DNA of 64,000 nucleotides from Lysobacter_L cavernae (GCF_042648505.1 NZ_JBHRXK010000001.1:806001-870000), one strand, 5' to 3'. Positions 48,286 through 57,874 are shown, counted from the stretch's first letter. The notes: a model not told the origin generated them from the sequence alone. A program made the numbers and translations.

Positions 48286-50418
48286 CTAGTCCTCTGAAGC
48301 CATTTCCTCCGAGCGGTCATCGCTGTAGCGAAAGCCCTCCAACTCACACTCTTGGACAAGGTCACGAAGGCTTCGGAGTTCCATCAATGTCAATTTCTCT
48401 ATAGCTTCATGAGATGCAGCGCGACGTATGAGTATCAATGCGGAACCTGGAACTACCGTCTCGGTCTTGTCCCACTCGCTTAATGCTTGCCAATAGCCAC
48501 TGACCGACCTCTCTGTAACCATATCCTGCAATGCGACCGCATCATCTTTCGCGCCTCGTACCCTGTCCCGCTTCATTTCAGCAAGGTATGCGTCGGTGTC
48601 CATTGACCATTCGATAGCTTTGGCATCGAGCTTGAAGGTAATTCCCGACACTCGCTGCCAGCACACCTCCTTCTTGGCCCATTCGCCGACATTCTTCGAG
48701 CCTTCAGGGGTTTTCAGCAACGCACCCTGCGCAATATTCGCGGCCCTGGAGAAAACCTGCATCAGCGATGCATCGGGTTCCTGACGCCCCCAGATTCGCG
48801 CCAAATTGAGTTCGCGCCCCGCCTGCCTCAGCGCATGAAGAATCAGCGACCATGCGTATGCGACGATCTGCGGTCGATAGTCGCCTTCATACCAAGTATC
48901 GCGTGCGGCGGATACCGCCTTCTCTCCGGCCTTCCAGAGGATGGCCATGGCTGCAATTCGCTGGTAATAGGCATCGGAGTAGTCCGGGCTCATCTCCTGC
49001 CACTGCTGGGTTTCGGTCTTTCTGCCTGTTGCAGAGAACTTTCCCGCAAACTTGATGAAGTTCTTCTGTGCACCGAGGCTGACCCAGTGAGGCTTGCAGT
49101 CGAGAACGCTGTCGTATTTGGCGAGCTCGGTTTTGTTGATGACTTGGCTCGCCGGATACTCGAGGTCGAACAGGTCCTTTCTCGCCTTGGTCAGATACAG
49201 ACGCTCGTTCTGGTACTGGCCACGGGAGCGCTCATAGAACCACTTGCTCTGCACCTGATGTCCAGCCCGTGCCGGAACCATGACTCGCCTGGAGATCTCC
49301 TCCATCCTTCGGTGGAATGGATGATTGGCGAAGAAGTCCGCAATAGCGACTTTGTTCTGGGTGTTGGCGAATTCTGCAATCCTGGGGATGAGGTCGTGAG
49401 CGACATCACTTGCGACCACCGTCAGTTTCATGGGCACCGAAACCCCGGCGAGACTCAGGCGATCCTGTTTTCGCGCGCGGAGGATGCTGGCGGTCGTCTG
49501 CCCCCCATTGACGATCTGCAGGTCAATGATCGAGGTGAGCTTGACACCCTTGTCGCTTGCACGAACTTCAGCACTCGATGCGGTAGCGGCGATTCCGTTG
49601 TTGTAGGCAAAGAAAAGAGGAGGGGTGTCCTGGATTGTGGTTCGAATTCCTTTATTGACGCCACCCTTCATACCGAGAAATGACCTAACGTTGCCTTCCA
49701 GAAGACGACTTCCATAACGGTCAAACAGATCCGCAAGAAGGTCCCCCTGGATTACGCACAGGAATGACTTCAATCCCTCGGTCGTCGATGCTTCGATGCA
49801 CGGGATTCCTTCGGACCCAAAATCGCCAAGATCGATCTCGACGACCTCACGTTCGCGTGAGGATCCATAGAGGGCCTTCAGTCGATGAAAATCCCAGATA
49901 TGTGTTTCGGTCGGCGTTCCGCCGATTTTGGATCGTGATTCTCTCCTGAACTGCTTGCTCAGGATCTGGTTCGAGAAGATGTGAAACCGGACGCAGGAAA
50001 TCACATTGCGTTTGGCACGGAGCGTATTGGCAAGCTGATATGCCGGACTCGACTCGGTAATACGCTCGTCGAGCTTTCCTTCGAGCGCCTCTTGGGCAAA
50101 GTTTTCCAGCCAGCCCCTCATCTGATCGATATCGGCTGTCAGGAGCGTCGAAGGTTGATCCTCGTCATTCCATCGGCCGATCACCATCGAGATGGCACCA
50201 TCCGATTCATCGATCTCTGTGAATCCATGAAGCCGGAGCTGACGCCCCTTCATTCCTTGCCGGGAATCCTCCGCAAGGATGAATTCACCGAATACCGGAT
50301 CTTCTTCAAGTCGCTCCGCCACCTCTGCGACAAACGCCATCGTGTCTACCAGATGCATGGTAGATGCACGTCGCGCGACCATCTGGCGTAGATCAGCCAT
50401 GAATTCGTTGTCTTCCAT
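48286..50418 (-). CDS. AIPR family protein (abortive phage infection type)
   Basis: A 710-aa protein of the AIPR family, known from phage-resistance and restriction-like loci. Conserved blocks are FLGMKGGVNKGIRTTIQ, PPLFFAYNNGIAATAS and DLQIVNGGQTTASILRARKQ, followed by PRIAEFANTQNKVAIADFFA. The start is ATG 50418 behind GAGGGAGCC, eight bases after the DUF4420 stop, so the genes are co-transcribed. In this operon type it is thought to act on nucleic acid, but the activity is not established from sequence. Confidence 0.9.
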   Translation of the reverse strand: MEDNEFMADLRQMVARRASTMHLVDTMAFVAEVAERLEEDPVFGEFILAEDSRQGMKGRQLRLHGFTEIDESDGAISMVIGRWNDEDQPSTLLTADIDQMRGWLENFAQEALEGKLDERITESSPAYQLANTLRAKRNVISCVRFHIFSNQILSKQFRRESRSKIGGTPTETHIWDFHRLKALYGSSREREVVEIDLGDFGSEGIPCIEASTTEGLKSFLCVIQGDLLADLFDRYGSRLLEGNVRSFLGMKGGVNKGIRTTIQDTPPLFFAYNNGIAATASSAEVRASDKGVKLTSIIDLQIVNGGQTTASILRARKQDRLSLAGVSVPMKLTVVASDVAHDLIPRIAEFANTQNKVAIADFFANHPFHRRMEEISRRVMVPARAGHQVQSKWFYERSRGQYQNERLYLTKARKDLFDLEYPASQVINKTELAKYDSVLDCKPHWVSLGAQKNFIKFAGKFSATGRKTETQQWQEMSPDYSDAYYQRIAAMAILWKAGEKAVSAARDTWYEGDYRPQIVAYAWSLILHALRQAGRELNLARIWGRQEPDASLMQVFSRAANIAQGALLKTPEGSKNVGEWAKKEVCWQRVSGITFKLDAKAIEWSMDTDAYLAEMKRDRVRGAKDDAVALQDMVTERSVSGYWQALSEWDKTETVVPGSALILIRRAASHEAIEKLTLMELRSLRDLVQECELEGFRYSDDRSEEMASED

Positions 50419-50426
50419 GGCTCCCT

Positions 50427-51386
50427 CTAGTTGCCGGATCTGATCTTTTGCAGCGAAAGGACATACGTCGCAGATGCGACGCCTTCGGGAACCGACGACG
50501 TTGTGAGTCTGGGGAATCCCCCGCCAATCGGAAACTCCTCTACGGACACCGGTTCGAAAGCAACCTCACTGTAATGAGGGTGGGCTACGAAACCGGCCTC
50601 CAACAGTGCCCCGCGGAGCAGCGCTAACGCTTGCGGGTGTGGTGCGAAAGCCTGCTCGATTCTCGCGATGGCAGCATTCAGCGTTTGCGCATTGGGTTCG
50701 GCAGGAGATGCCGCCCGCATTGTCCGGACATGAAGTCGAAGAGGAATGGACGATTCCAACTGCCGAAGCGAACTGATGGAAACACCTTCGGAGTACGGCC
50801 CTACGGCTTTCACTTCGATCGCCTGATCCGAGAACATGAAATCCTGGTCTCCTCCCGATGGCCCAAGCCACCCGGTAACGATCTCCAGCGGCTTGCGAAC
50901 TCCGCTGGCCAACTCCGATTCCATGAAGAGGAGTTCGGCAAGCAAACCTTTGATCTGGAAATCAGCGAGAAGGCCATCAGGGCCGTTCTCGAACAGCCTT
51001 TGCCACAGCGCAATTCGTCGCTGTACGGCTCCCAACAGTGCTGATTCGCTGGTCACGGTTTCGATCTCGTCGATCAAATCCTGACAAAGCCTGCCAAACA
51101 CCGGAATCAATGCGTTTGTTTTCAATCGGAACACCATCAGCCATGTCCGAAGCCCTTTTCGTTCATGGCGAAAATAGTCGAGTGCGGCGGACCGAATCTC
51201 GATCAGAGGCGGCAGCGCCTTGACCTCGACAGCAAGCAGCAAATGGCCTTCGCTATCAACTCCGCCGTAGCAGCCCGTGCCGGAGAGCTCATCAACCCGA
51301 AAGACAATCAGATCGCCATCCTTCGGAGGTGCCACATGAACCTTCTTGACTGCAGATTCCCATACCTTCTCAATCGAGGTCTTCAT
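50427..51386 (-). CDS. DUF4420 PD-(D/E)XK-motif protein
   Basis: A 319-aa protein of the 'PD-(D/E)XK motif protein' family. The putative nuclease core is GPSGGDQDFMFSDQAIEVKA: an Asp, then Glu-x-Lys on the next strand, preceded by the helix LLAELLFMESELASG. The start is set at ATG 51386 (MKTSIEKVWES), overlapping the Z1 gene by 17 bases with AAGGATCGG just upstream. Longer in-frame forms lie inside the Z1 gene and are unlikely. It is a candidate nuclease subunit of the defence operon. Confidence 0.88.
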   Translation of the reverse strand: MKTSIEKVWESAVKKVHVAPPKDGDLIVFRVDELSGTGCYGGVDSEGHLLLAVEVKALPPLIEIRSAALDYFRHERKGLRTWLMVFRLKTNALIPVFGRLCQDLIDEIETVTSESALLGAVQRRIALWQRLFENGPDGLLADFQIKGLLAELLFMESELASGVRKPLEIVTGWLGPSGGDQDFMFSDQAIEVKAVGPYSEGVSISSLRQLESSIPLRLHVRTMRAASPAEPNAQTLNAAIARIEQAFAPHPQALALLRGALLEAGFVAHPHYSEVAFEPVSVEEFPIGGGFPRLTTSSVPEGVASATYVLSLQKIRSGN

Positions 51387-54084
51387 CCGATCCTTCATCC
51401 TCATCGAGCAAGCCGATGTTGCGCAGGTATACCTTGTTGATCCGATAGGGAACCGAAGTCTTGTTCGACTCTTCGTATTGCGGGAATGAAAGGCTAATGG
51501 CCAGTAGTAGATCAGTATCGATCTGGGACGTCGGCAGGATACGGTTTGCACTCTTGCCATCAGGATTGCCCGGACTAACCGGCTGTATGGGGTGAATGGT
51601 CAGGAGTGGGCGATCCCGCAATGCCCGATAAGCTCGCCCAGATACGCGCTTCCCTTCGTTCTTGGAATCGTCCCGCCATGCATCCTCGACCTTCTTGATG
51701 GACTCCTTCGGCAGATCCACCTTCTCGTCTGCGATCTCGCCCACCCGCTGCTTGTTGACCTTCACGTATATCGAATCCGAGGGCCTCGGCCGCTCGAATT
51801 GTCGTTCCCGCTTCTTGATGCTCGTCGACGTCCCGTCCGGCCCTATGAATTGAAGTTCATCGGCCAGATCACCATCCCCTTGAGCAACGCATATGTCCCA
51901 CGTCTGAAGCGACTCGACGTCGTTATCCATCACGAACGAAATCAGCGGGCTTTCACCCGTTCTTGCATCCGCAATGAACGCCTGATTGTGAGGCGAGATG
52001 CTGAGAGTCTGCAGATAGGCGCCCACATCCTTGGATGGGACATTACGCCACACATGACGGGATCCGGAGAGCTCCGATCGTCCGAGATTCTGCAGAAACC
52101 TAGTCGTAACTCGAGTGTTTTCGGCATTCATCGCCCCGGATCTCGGGAGGACCGGAGTCTCGATGCCCCTGCCGCTGAACGACGCTTCCACCTCCACCTC
52201 ATCGGAGTTCCGCATCTTGTTCTGGGCCGTGACAAGGAGCGTATCGGGATGAGAGCGCACGCGAATGCCGAAACGACTCGGAGGCAGTCGATTGACGTGC
52301 ATGTACCGGATGTCGGCTCTCAGCTCTGACACGACTTCCGAGATATGGCCGAACCATTCTTGGGCCTCTTCGGTCATCCAGATCCTGCACAGATCCTCAT
52401 AGCCGGGCCGGTATCCGAACCAGCGACCCATCTGAAGCAATGTGTCGTATGCCTTGGAATTCCGATAAAAGTAGCTGACGCAGAGTCCTTCGAGGGTGAG
52501 GCCTCTCGACAGAGTGAGGCCTCCTATCGCAATCACTCTCCGGCCCTTCTCGGTGTTCCGATACTGGCGATAGTTGAGCTTATCTTCGGCCTCGGTCTTC
52601 TGATTGATCGTCAACACCTTGACCGAAGCAACGGAGTCGTAAAGTTTGGCTCTGATCTCGTCCCAGCCGAACCCGCAATCCGCATAGTGTGTGTGAAAGA
52701 GAGATTCCAACTTGACCAACGGCCCATGTTTCCCCCATATCCCGTCAGCGGCAAGATATTGCTTGACTTCATTGACGAGCGCGTAGAGGTGCTCTTTCAC
52801 GACTTCAGCCAGCCTAGCCTGTACATCCGTGAAGCGACTGACGTTGATCAGCATTGACCGATGCTTGAGCGGTTCGCCGCGCAGGTCCCGAATTGCGCAG
52901 GAGATGAGGAACACCCCGATCGCATCCGTCATGGACTCCGGAAGTACATCAAGCTCCAGATCCTTTCCGTGTTTTTCCGGAATAATCGGCTCGATATCAG
53001 TGATGGTCTCCAATTGTCCAGCCAGCCGTCCGTCCTCCATGAAGATCGAGGCGGCACCGACATAGTTGCTGGGGGGCTTCAGGCTGTAGATGAAATTGCT
53101 CGGGAAGAGATCGTTGCGCTTGGGATCGGGATTGATGAAGACGTTTGCGAACGGGGTTGCCGTGTAGCCGACGTAGGATGCTCTCCTGAATTGATCGAGT
53201 AGCTCCCTAATCAGGCCGTTGATACGCGCGGGATCTTCGTCCTTCTTTGCATTGACGGATGCGTTGTCGGCTTCGTCATCCAGGATGAGCAGGGGGATAT
53301 CCAGTTTTGTTGCCCCGTGGTGCATCTGGTGTTTAAGGAAGTCGATCAGGCGCTTGAGGGGCGTCGTGTTTTTCTTCATGACGAGCAGCAATGGCTCGTT
53401 CAAGTTCTGAAGCGGGATTCCCTTCAGGGACCTCTGGTTGGCCGTGAGAAAGTCCGAACTTACGGAGGTCAATACGTTCGGGATGACCTGCCTGTAGCGA
53501 CCGGCGCCGATAAATGGGCCCTGCTGGCCGTCGAGGATGTCATTGCTGTCCCGTCCGACAAATCCTTCATCCATTCGCTCCTGCGATTGCGAACGGAGTT
53601 CCTCGATCATCCCCGTGAGCAGAACGATGACCTTGTAACCGGAGTCGGCAGCCTTGCTGATAAGACCGCAATAGTTCGCCGTCTTTCCCGACTGGACATC
53701 CCCCATCACGAGCCCCTGAATACGCCATCCCTCCTTGACAGCAGGATTCCCGCATTCGGTCAGGATGTTGTCGGTGTCCTCGTCGATGGCCCTCAGGATC
53801 GGAGCCGTGAAACCCTGTGACTGCAGTTGTTTTGCATAGGAATCCCAGTAAGTCCATTTGATGGATGCTTTCGCATCCTCCACCCATGGTTCGTTCTCCC
53901 CACTCGTGAGACCTTCACCGCTGCTCATGGTGAGGCCGAGTCGGGCTTCGAGTTGAAGCCTGGCTGGCTCCAGATCCATGTCAGGGAAGACGAGCGCCAG
54001 TTTTGCCATTACGTCGGCAAGGAGCTCCTCTGTCAGGTCCCTGGTTCCGATGATGCCCATGGCGGTGACGAATGGATCAGACAC
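51370..54084 (-). CDS. Z1-domain superfamily II helicase-like ATPase
   Basis: A 904-aa Z1 protein with Walker A VMGDVQSGKTANYCGLISKA (near residue 130), Walker B LLILDDEADNASVN (near 270), the motif VGYTATPFANVFINP and a C-terminal helicase block. In that block are GGLTLSRGLTLEGLCVSYFY and LLQMGRWFGYRPGYEDLCRI. The family is found in restriction-like operons with GHKL ATPases. The start is GTG 54082-54084, overlapping the upstream ATPase gene by eight bases, with GGAGAG before it. It likely translocates or remodels DNA for the nuclease components. Confidence 0.94.
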   Translation of the reverse strand: MSDPFVTAMGIIGTRDLTEELLADVMAKLALVFPDMDLEPARLQLEARLGLTMSSGEGLTSGENEPWVEDAKASIKWTYWDSYAKQLQSQGFTAPILRAIDEDTDNILTECGNPAVKEGWRIQGLVMGDVQSGKTANYCGLISKAADSGYKVIVLLTGMIEELRSQSQERMDEGFVGRDSNDILDGQQGPFIGAGRYRQVIPNVLTSVSSDFLTANQRSLKGIPLQNLNEPLLLVMKKNTTPLKRLIDFLKHQMHHGATKLDIPLLILDDEADNASVNAKKDEDPARINGLIRELLDQFRRASYVGYTATPFANVFINPDPKRNDLFPSNFIYSLKPPSNYVGAASIFMEDGRLAGQLETITDIEPIIPEKHGKDLELDVLPESMTDAIGVFLISCAIRDLRGEPLKHRSMLINVSRFTDVQARLAEVVKEHLYALVNEVKQYLAADGIWGKHGPLVKLESLFHTHYADCGFGWDEIRAKLYDSVASVKVLTINQKTEAEDKLNYRQYRNTEKGRRVIAIGGLTLSRGLTLEGLCVSYFYRNSKAYDTLLQMGRWFGYRPGYEDLCRIWMTEEAQEWFGHISEVVSELRADIRYMHVNRLPPSRFGIRVRSHPDTLLVTAQNKMRNSDEVEVEASFSGRGIETPVLPRSGAMNAENTRVTTRFLQNLGRSELSGSRHVWRNVPSKDVGAYLQTLSISPHNQAFIADARTGESPLISFVMDNDVESLQTWDICVAQGDGDLADELQFIGPDGTSTSIKKRERQFERPRPSDSIYVKVNKQRVGEIADEKVDLPKESIKKVEDAWRDDSKNEGKRVSGRAYRALRDRPLLTIHPIQPVSPGNPDGKSANRILPTSQIDTDLLLAISLSFPQYEESNKTSVPYRINKVYLRNIGLLDEDEGSDEDLD

Positions 54085-55540
54085 GGTTCAATCTCTCCTT
54101 GATGGCATCGTGATTGGCAGGAAACCTGGAAAGCGGATCGATCCCAAGGACTGTGGCCAGATCCAAGCCGGTGACCTCCAGAAGGCACTGAGCCATCTCG
54201 ACGAGTTCATCGATGCTTGCTGCGTTCGAATCGCGCCTCTGATCTGCGCACATGTCGGCGTAGATGGATTCGAATGGAATGGAGGATCCGAGATACTCCA
54301 GAATCATCTGCAAATGCCGTTGATCGGAAGGGCCTAATCGCTCGGAAAGCTGTCCGATCAAGGGGTGATCGACATTGACCTGATACGTGAAGGTTCCGTG
54401 CTTGGGTTCGAACCTGTTCCAGAGTGGAACAGCTGCGACGGTTCGTGCCTTGCGCCCCGGATACTGGATTGCCTTCTTGCTCTTCTCGGCGAAGTGCGGA
54501 ATAAGTTGCTTGAGTCGATCCCTGATGACGTCGGGCGGATAAGCTGCGGATTTCTTGATATCCAGTGACCACAGCTCATCGAACGAATTGGGTATGTCCA
54601 CCCGAACACGTGTCAGTTTGTAGAACTCCTGCTTGGGTACGAGTCTGAACCAAGTGCCCCAAATCACCAGGCGCCGCCCACGATAGATGTAGAAGCCTTG
54701 GGTACCCCGCAGTCCCTCTCGGCCCCCAGCCAGTTCGACCTCGTCCATAGACAAGTGGCTGATAGGCGGGAGGATGAAAGGCGACACCTCCACCCTTCCT
54801 CTCGCATGGGTGATCACTTGCCCCTCCAACGCCTGTCGGTATGGATTGGATCCGAGAAACGGATCACGAGGCGGAAGCTGAAGCCCATTCACTGATATCG
54901 AGATGGCAGGGTGTTCTCCCTCCTTCTGTGTGAAGCGGTGAAACACCAGTGCAAGGTGCTCGAAAAGTGGCTCCATTCGGGTCGTGATTTCCTGTTGGGG
55001 ATCCTTGGCGTTGGCCGTCAGCCTGTCCAAGTCCTTCCACACCACCAGAGTGCCGGAATTCTGAGCGGCAAGTTGCCTGTACATCGGCAGCTCTTCCAAC
55101 TGGTCAGAGTCGGGTACTACCACGACCCATTTGCCATGGTCCCGCACGACATCCAAGTCCCAGCACCTTGCTGAAACCGCACCTTCCTTCTTGCTGACAA
55201 CAGTCAGCTGCCTGGACTGGGACAGGGATGCCGTCTTCAGTCCAAGCCCGAACCGCCCTAGGTCGTGCGCCCCACGTTGGTCAGTGGGGTTGCTGCTGCC
55301 ATGGCGCATGGCATTCGTGAGTTCATCCGCCGCCATCCCATGACCATCATCCAAGATGGCAACATACGGGTTATCGGAGGCGTCATATTGGATCTGCACA
55401 GTCCTTGCGCCGGCCGAAAGACTGTTGTCCACGATGTCAGCAACGGCGGCTTCTACTGAGTAACCCACCGATCTCATTGATTCGATGAGCGAGACAGGAT
55501 CCGGAATTACCTCAAGCGTATGAGACGGCTCCATCTTCAT
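54077..55540 (-). CDS. GHKL (MutL/MORC-type) ATPase of the defence operon
   Basis: This 487-aa protein has an N-terminal GHKL fold. Motif N is VEAAVADIVDNSLSAGA (Glu30, Asn39), G1 is DDGHGM (64-69) and G2 is LGRFGLGLKTASLSQ (about 94-108). The remainder is the S5-like and C-terminal region seen in MutL-like proteins of restriction systems. AAGGATGGCCG precedes the first ATG. It is the first gene of the operon; such ATPases are proposed to clamp DNA and sense its state before nuclease action. Confidence 0.94.
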   Translation of the reverse strand: MKMEPSHTLEVIPDPVSLIESMRSVGYSVEAAVADIVDNSLSAGARTVQIQYDASDNPYVAILDDGHGMAADELTNAMRHGSSNPTDQRGAHDLGRFGLGLKTASLSQSRQLTVVSKKEGAVSARCWDLDVVRDHGKWVVVVPDSDQLEELPMYRQLAAQNSGTLVVWKDLDRLTANAKDPQQEITTRMEPLFEHLALVFHRFTQKEGEHPAISISVNGLQLPPRDPFLGSNPYRQALEGQVITHARGRVEVSPFILPPISHLSMDEVELAGGREGLRGTQGFYIYRGRRLVIWGTWFRLVPKQEFYKLTRVRVDIPNSFDELWSLDIKKSAAYPPDVIRDRLKQLIPHFAEKSKKAIQYPGRKARTVAAVPLWNRFEPKHGTFTYQVNVDHPLIGQLSERLGPSDQRHLQMILEYLGSSIPFESIYADMCADQRRDSNAASIDELVEMAQCLLEVTGLDLATVLGIDPLSRFPANHDAIKERLNRV

Positions 55541-55795
55541 CGGCCATCCTTCGAACGCTCGGCACGAAGACCTGAAACGCTCTCATCCGGCAACCCTGAA
55601 ATGTGTCTCGCCATCCGTTCCCCCAAATAGCTTGCGTCCCGCATGGACGCGAGTTTCTCCTTGGGGTGTCGCAAAAGGCGAGACAAGACAACACATCAGG
55701 CCATACTGAAACGCACGCCCCCGTACGGAATGCTATTCGGGCAGACAAGGTATGTCCATCCAACCGGAGAGCCGAGGTGTCCGGGCGGCTCTGGC

Positions 55796-56242
55796 CTACG
55801 GCAGCAGGGTAATTGCCCCCTCCCGGATCGCATCCCAAAGGGAGCCCCCTTTAGCTGGCCGCGCGTGGAACAGGGGGCGATTACCTGGGCCAAGACGCGG
55901 ATCTCTGCGACGGGCGAACCTGAGGCCGCCAGTGACGAGGACGAAGGCATCGTTACCCGAGTAGCGCCGCGCCCAAGACCAGGACGTGGCGCCGGGCTCC
56001 AGCGCGACGGCAGGATCAACCATTCCTCGAGAGAGACCCTCTCGCAACAAGGCATCAACGTTGGCGCCGCCACGTACGTCCTGGTGGACGGACAAATGCG
56101 GCAGTACCAGCTCGAAATCCGCGCGGGCCCAAGTCCTCGGATCCGCGACGACAAGGGAAGCCAGGCGAACGATACGCTCCGTTGACCCGGTTGCCGGCAA
56201 TCCAAGGTTACGCGCCAAACATTGAGCTTCCCGTCGACTCAT
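55796..56242 (-). CDS. Small protein with SAP-like N-terminal motif
   Basis: A possible 148-aa gene upstream of the defence operon in the same direction. The N-terminus REAQCLARNLGLPATGSTER followed by IVRLASLV fits a SAP-type helix-extended-helix DNA-binding motif. The rest (RYSGNDAFVLVTGGLRFARR, PKGGSLWDAIREGAI-like end) is unrecognised. No good ribosome binding site is seen and the opposite strand is also open, so this is a moderate-to-low call. Confidence 0.45.
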   Translation of the reverse strand: MSRREAQCLARNLGLPATGSTERIVRLASLVVADPRTWARADFELVLPHLSVHQDVRGGANVDALLREGLSRGMVDPAVALEPGATSWSWARRYSGNDAFVLVTGGLRFARRRDPRLGPGNRPLFHARPAKGGSLWDAIREGAITLLP

Positions 56243-56437
56243 GAAGTCATCGTGAGCGCCGCAAAGCAGTTCCGAATGCGTGAGGCATTCGGTTGGCTCA
56301 AACGGAAGGCCGTGGCGCTGGCTTTCACCAGCCAGTCACTGATGCCGGCCAACTCGGGTACAGCTATCGAAAGATACTGCTGTATGGCCAACACTCAACG
56401 ATCTCTTTTTTATCGTAGATCTATCTATCGTGAAATC

Positions 56438-56596
56438 TTGAAGATCCCTCGTTATATACGTGGAAAGTTCGCATCCTGCGAAAAAATGGCGATTGCCGCA
56501 CTAGGACCCATAGGACGAGGAATGTTCGAGATCCCTCAAATTCGAGGAATGTCGATATTTTCACCATTATTCATACGAGGAAAGTTGAAAATTTCG
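56438..56596 (+). repeat. Iteron-like repeats, ACGAGGAAAGTT family
   Basis: Four related copies: ACGTGGAAAGTTCG (56458), ACGAGGAATGTTCG (56515), TTCGAGGAATGTCG (56541) and ACGAGGAAAGTTGA (56575). GATCCCTC also occurs twice, at 56443 and 56530, each a few bases before a copy. Same-strand orientation and spacing of 26 to 57 bases suggest a protein-binding array. Confidence 0.55.
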
Positions 56597-56679
56597 ACTC
56601 GGGAGGCGGCTTCAAAGTCGCAGGGCCGTTTGCCGATCACTTCAGCGCCCGTACGCAGCAAGCATTGAAGATGCCCCGC

Positions 56680-56912
56680 GTACCGGTGGACGACTTTTCT
56701 TGTCCCCAGAATGCACGTGTAACGTGAACTCCACGTACGCCGATGTACCAATGGACGACTTTTCCTTGTCTGTCGCAGCCGCAAGGCTTTAAAAGGGGCC
56801 GTTTTTGCCGTTTTTATGGACTTTGATGTACCAGTGGACGACTTTTCTTGCGCATGGAATGCGCGTGTAACGTGAGCTCCGGGTATATCCATGGGTCAAT
56901 GGACGACTTTTT
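56680..56912 (+). repeat. Four TGGACGACTTTT repeats plus two 24-base repeats upstream of alpA
   Basis: Copies of GTACCNRTGGACGACTTTT begin at 56680, 56745 and 56828, with a shorter one (GTCAATGGACGACTTTTT) at 56895. Two of them are each followed by GAATGCRCGTGTAACGTG (56709 and 56857), which continues as ARCTCC. Spacing is 65, 83 and 67 bases. The array ends about 270 bases before the alpA start. The core TGGACGAC also occurs inverted at 22641 next to attL. Confidence 0.75.
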
Positions 56913-57184
56913 GACCCGCAGCAGTCCGCACAAGCTTCGTGGCCAATTCGCTGGCCGACATTGCCCGTGATGTCTTCAGACTCGACTTAAGATGTCGCGG
57001 CAGGTTGATCAATCAGACGCCGAAAAGAGGCATTCATTCGGCCTGCCTGAACTTCCGGGTCAGGAAGCAGGCTTTTCCCGGGATTCTCGGCGATTTTCGG
57101 CCAGCGATACGAGGTTTGGAGTGTGGTTTCCACCCGGGAAGGCACGCTAGCCTGATGCCATCGAAATATGCGAGAGCGCCTTGC

Positions 57185-57409
57185 ATGGCACTGCCCACCT
57201 ACCTGCGGATGCAAGAAATAACTGACCGCTTGGGATTGGCGCGCTCGACGGTATACAAGCTGATCCAGGCCGGCGAATTTCCGCCACCGACAAAGCTTAC
57301 CCGCCGCACGTCAGCGTGGCGGGAAGCCGACGTCGAGGCTTTCCTGAGCGCGCGTGAATCGCGCCGGCCTGTAGCGGCCATTGCCGACACGGCTACAGGT
57401 GCACCCTGA
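57185..57409 (+). CDS. AlpA-family helix-turn-helix regulator
   Basis: This 74-aa MerR/Xis-like DNA-binding protein contains LRMQEITDRLGLARSTVYKL, then IQAGEFPPPTKLTRRTSAW and a WREADVEAFLSAR end. AlpA proteins act as excisionases or activators of the integrase in P4-type islands. The start is ATG 57185; an ATG ten codons earlier is possible, and the open frame further upstream is not protein-like. Repeats upstream may be its own binding sites. Confidence 0.9.
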   Translation: MALPTYLRMQEITDRLGLARSTVYKLIQAGEFPPPTKLTRRTSAWREADVEAFLSARESRRPVAAIADTATGAP

Positions 57410-57529
57410 CCTCCCATGCAGGACATTTGATCGTACGATCAAATTCGCTCGAAGGACGGCGCCTGAAGTCTCGATCGCTGAGATTGTTCCGCGGCACAGT
57501 GCGCACCATCCTTTGAAGGAGACAGGCAG

Positions 57530-57805
57530 ATGGAAAGGCTCATCGGATTGCTCCCGCTCCAGTTGGCACGCTTGGCAGGCTTGGTGCGGGCCGTGACGCC
57601 GGTGCCGGCGGGACCCGGAAAGCGCGACTGGGTGCTACGCGTCGAAGGCTACGGTTTCAGGCGGGTGCTGCAGGACGACATCCTCGTGGCTCCCAATCTG
57701 ATCCGTCCGACCGGGTGGCATGTTCCGCGCCCTCGTACGTTCTTCTCCCGAGCACATGCCATACGGGCGGCGCGCAACTTGGGACTGAAGCCCCGAGTCG
57801 CATGA
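57530..57805 (+). CDS. Small unknown protein downstream of alpA
   Basis: A 91-aa basic protein (MERLIGLLPLQLARLAGLVR; C-terminus FFSRAHAIRAARNLGLKPRV) of no family I can name. AAGGAGACAGGCAG gives an excellent ribosome binding site before the ATG. It follows alpA by 120 bases in the same direction, so it is probably an island-maintenance or regulatory gene. Confidence 0.75.
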   Translation: MERLIGLLPLQLARLAGLVRAVTPVPAGPGKRDWVLRVEGYGFRRVLQDDILVAPNLIRPTGWHVPRPRTFFSRAHAIRAARNLGLKPRVA

Positions 57806-57874
57806 CCGACGGCCGACGCACCTAGACCGCCGCAGTAACGTTGAGAAATTGGATGCGTCAGGCGAACATGAGCC

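Larger units (their letters stand above)
56243..57184. other. Repeat-dense, AT-richer non-coding region upstream of alpA
   Basis: About 940 bases with no credible gene. Between 56400 and 56915 it is visibly richer in A/T than its surroundings and holds two repeat families, listed separately. It could be a maintenance origin, a regulatory control region for alpA or an excision control site. No replication initiator gene is visible anywhere on the island. Confidence 0.6.

Noticed and set aside
55643..56185. 180-codon plus-strand frame opposite the SAP-like gene
   Set aside because: Sequence is Arg/Pro/Gly-rich without domain character; the minus-strand frame has the recognisable motif.
56438..56912. 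CRISPR array
   Set aside because: Repeats are degenerate, spacing varies from 26 to 83 bases, and no cas genes are present.
56939..57184. N-terminal extension of the AlpA gene
   Set aside because: The frame is open to 56939, but the added 82 residues do not resemble AlpA proteins; the start at 57185 gives a normal length.
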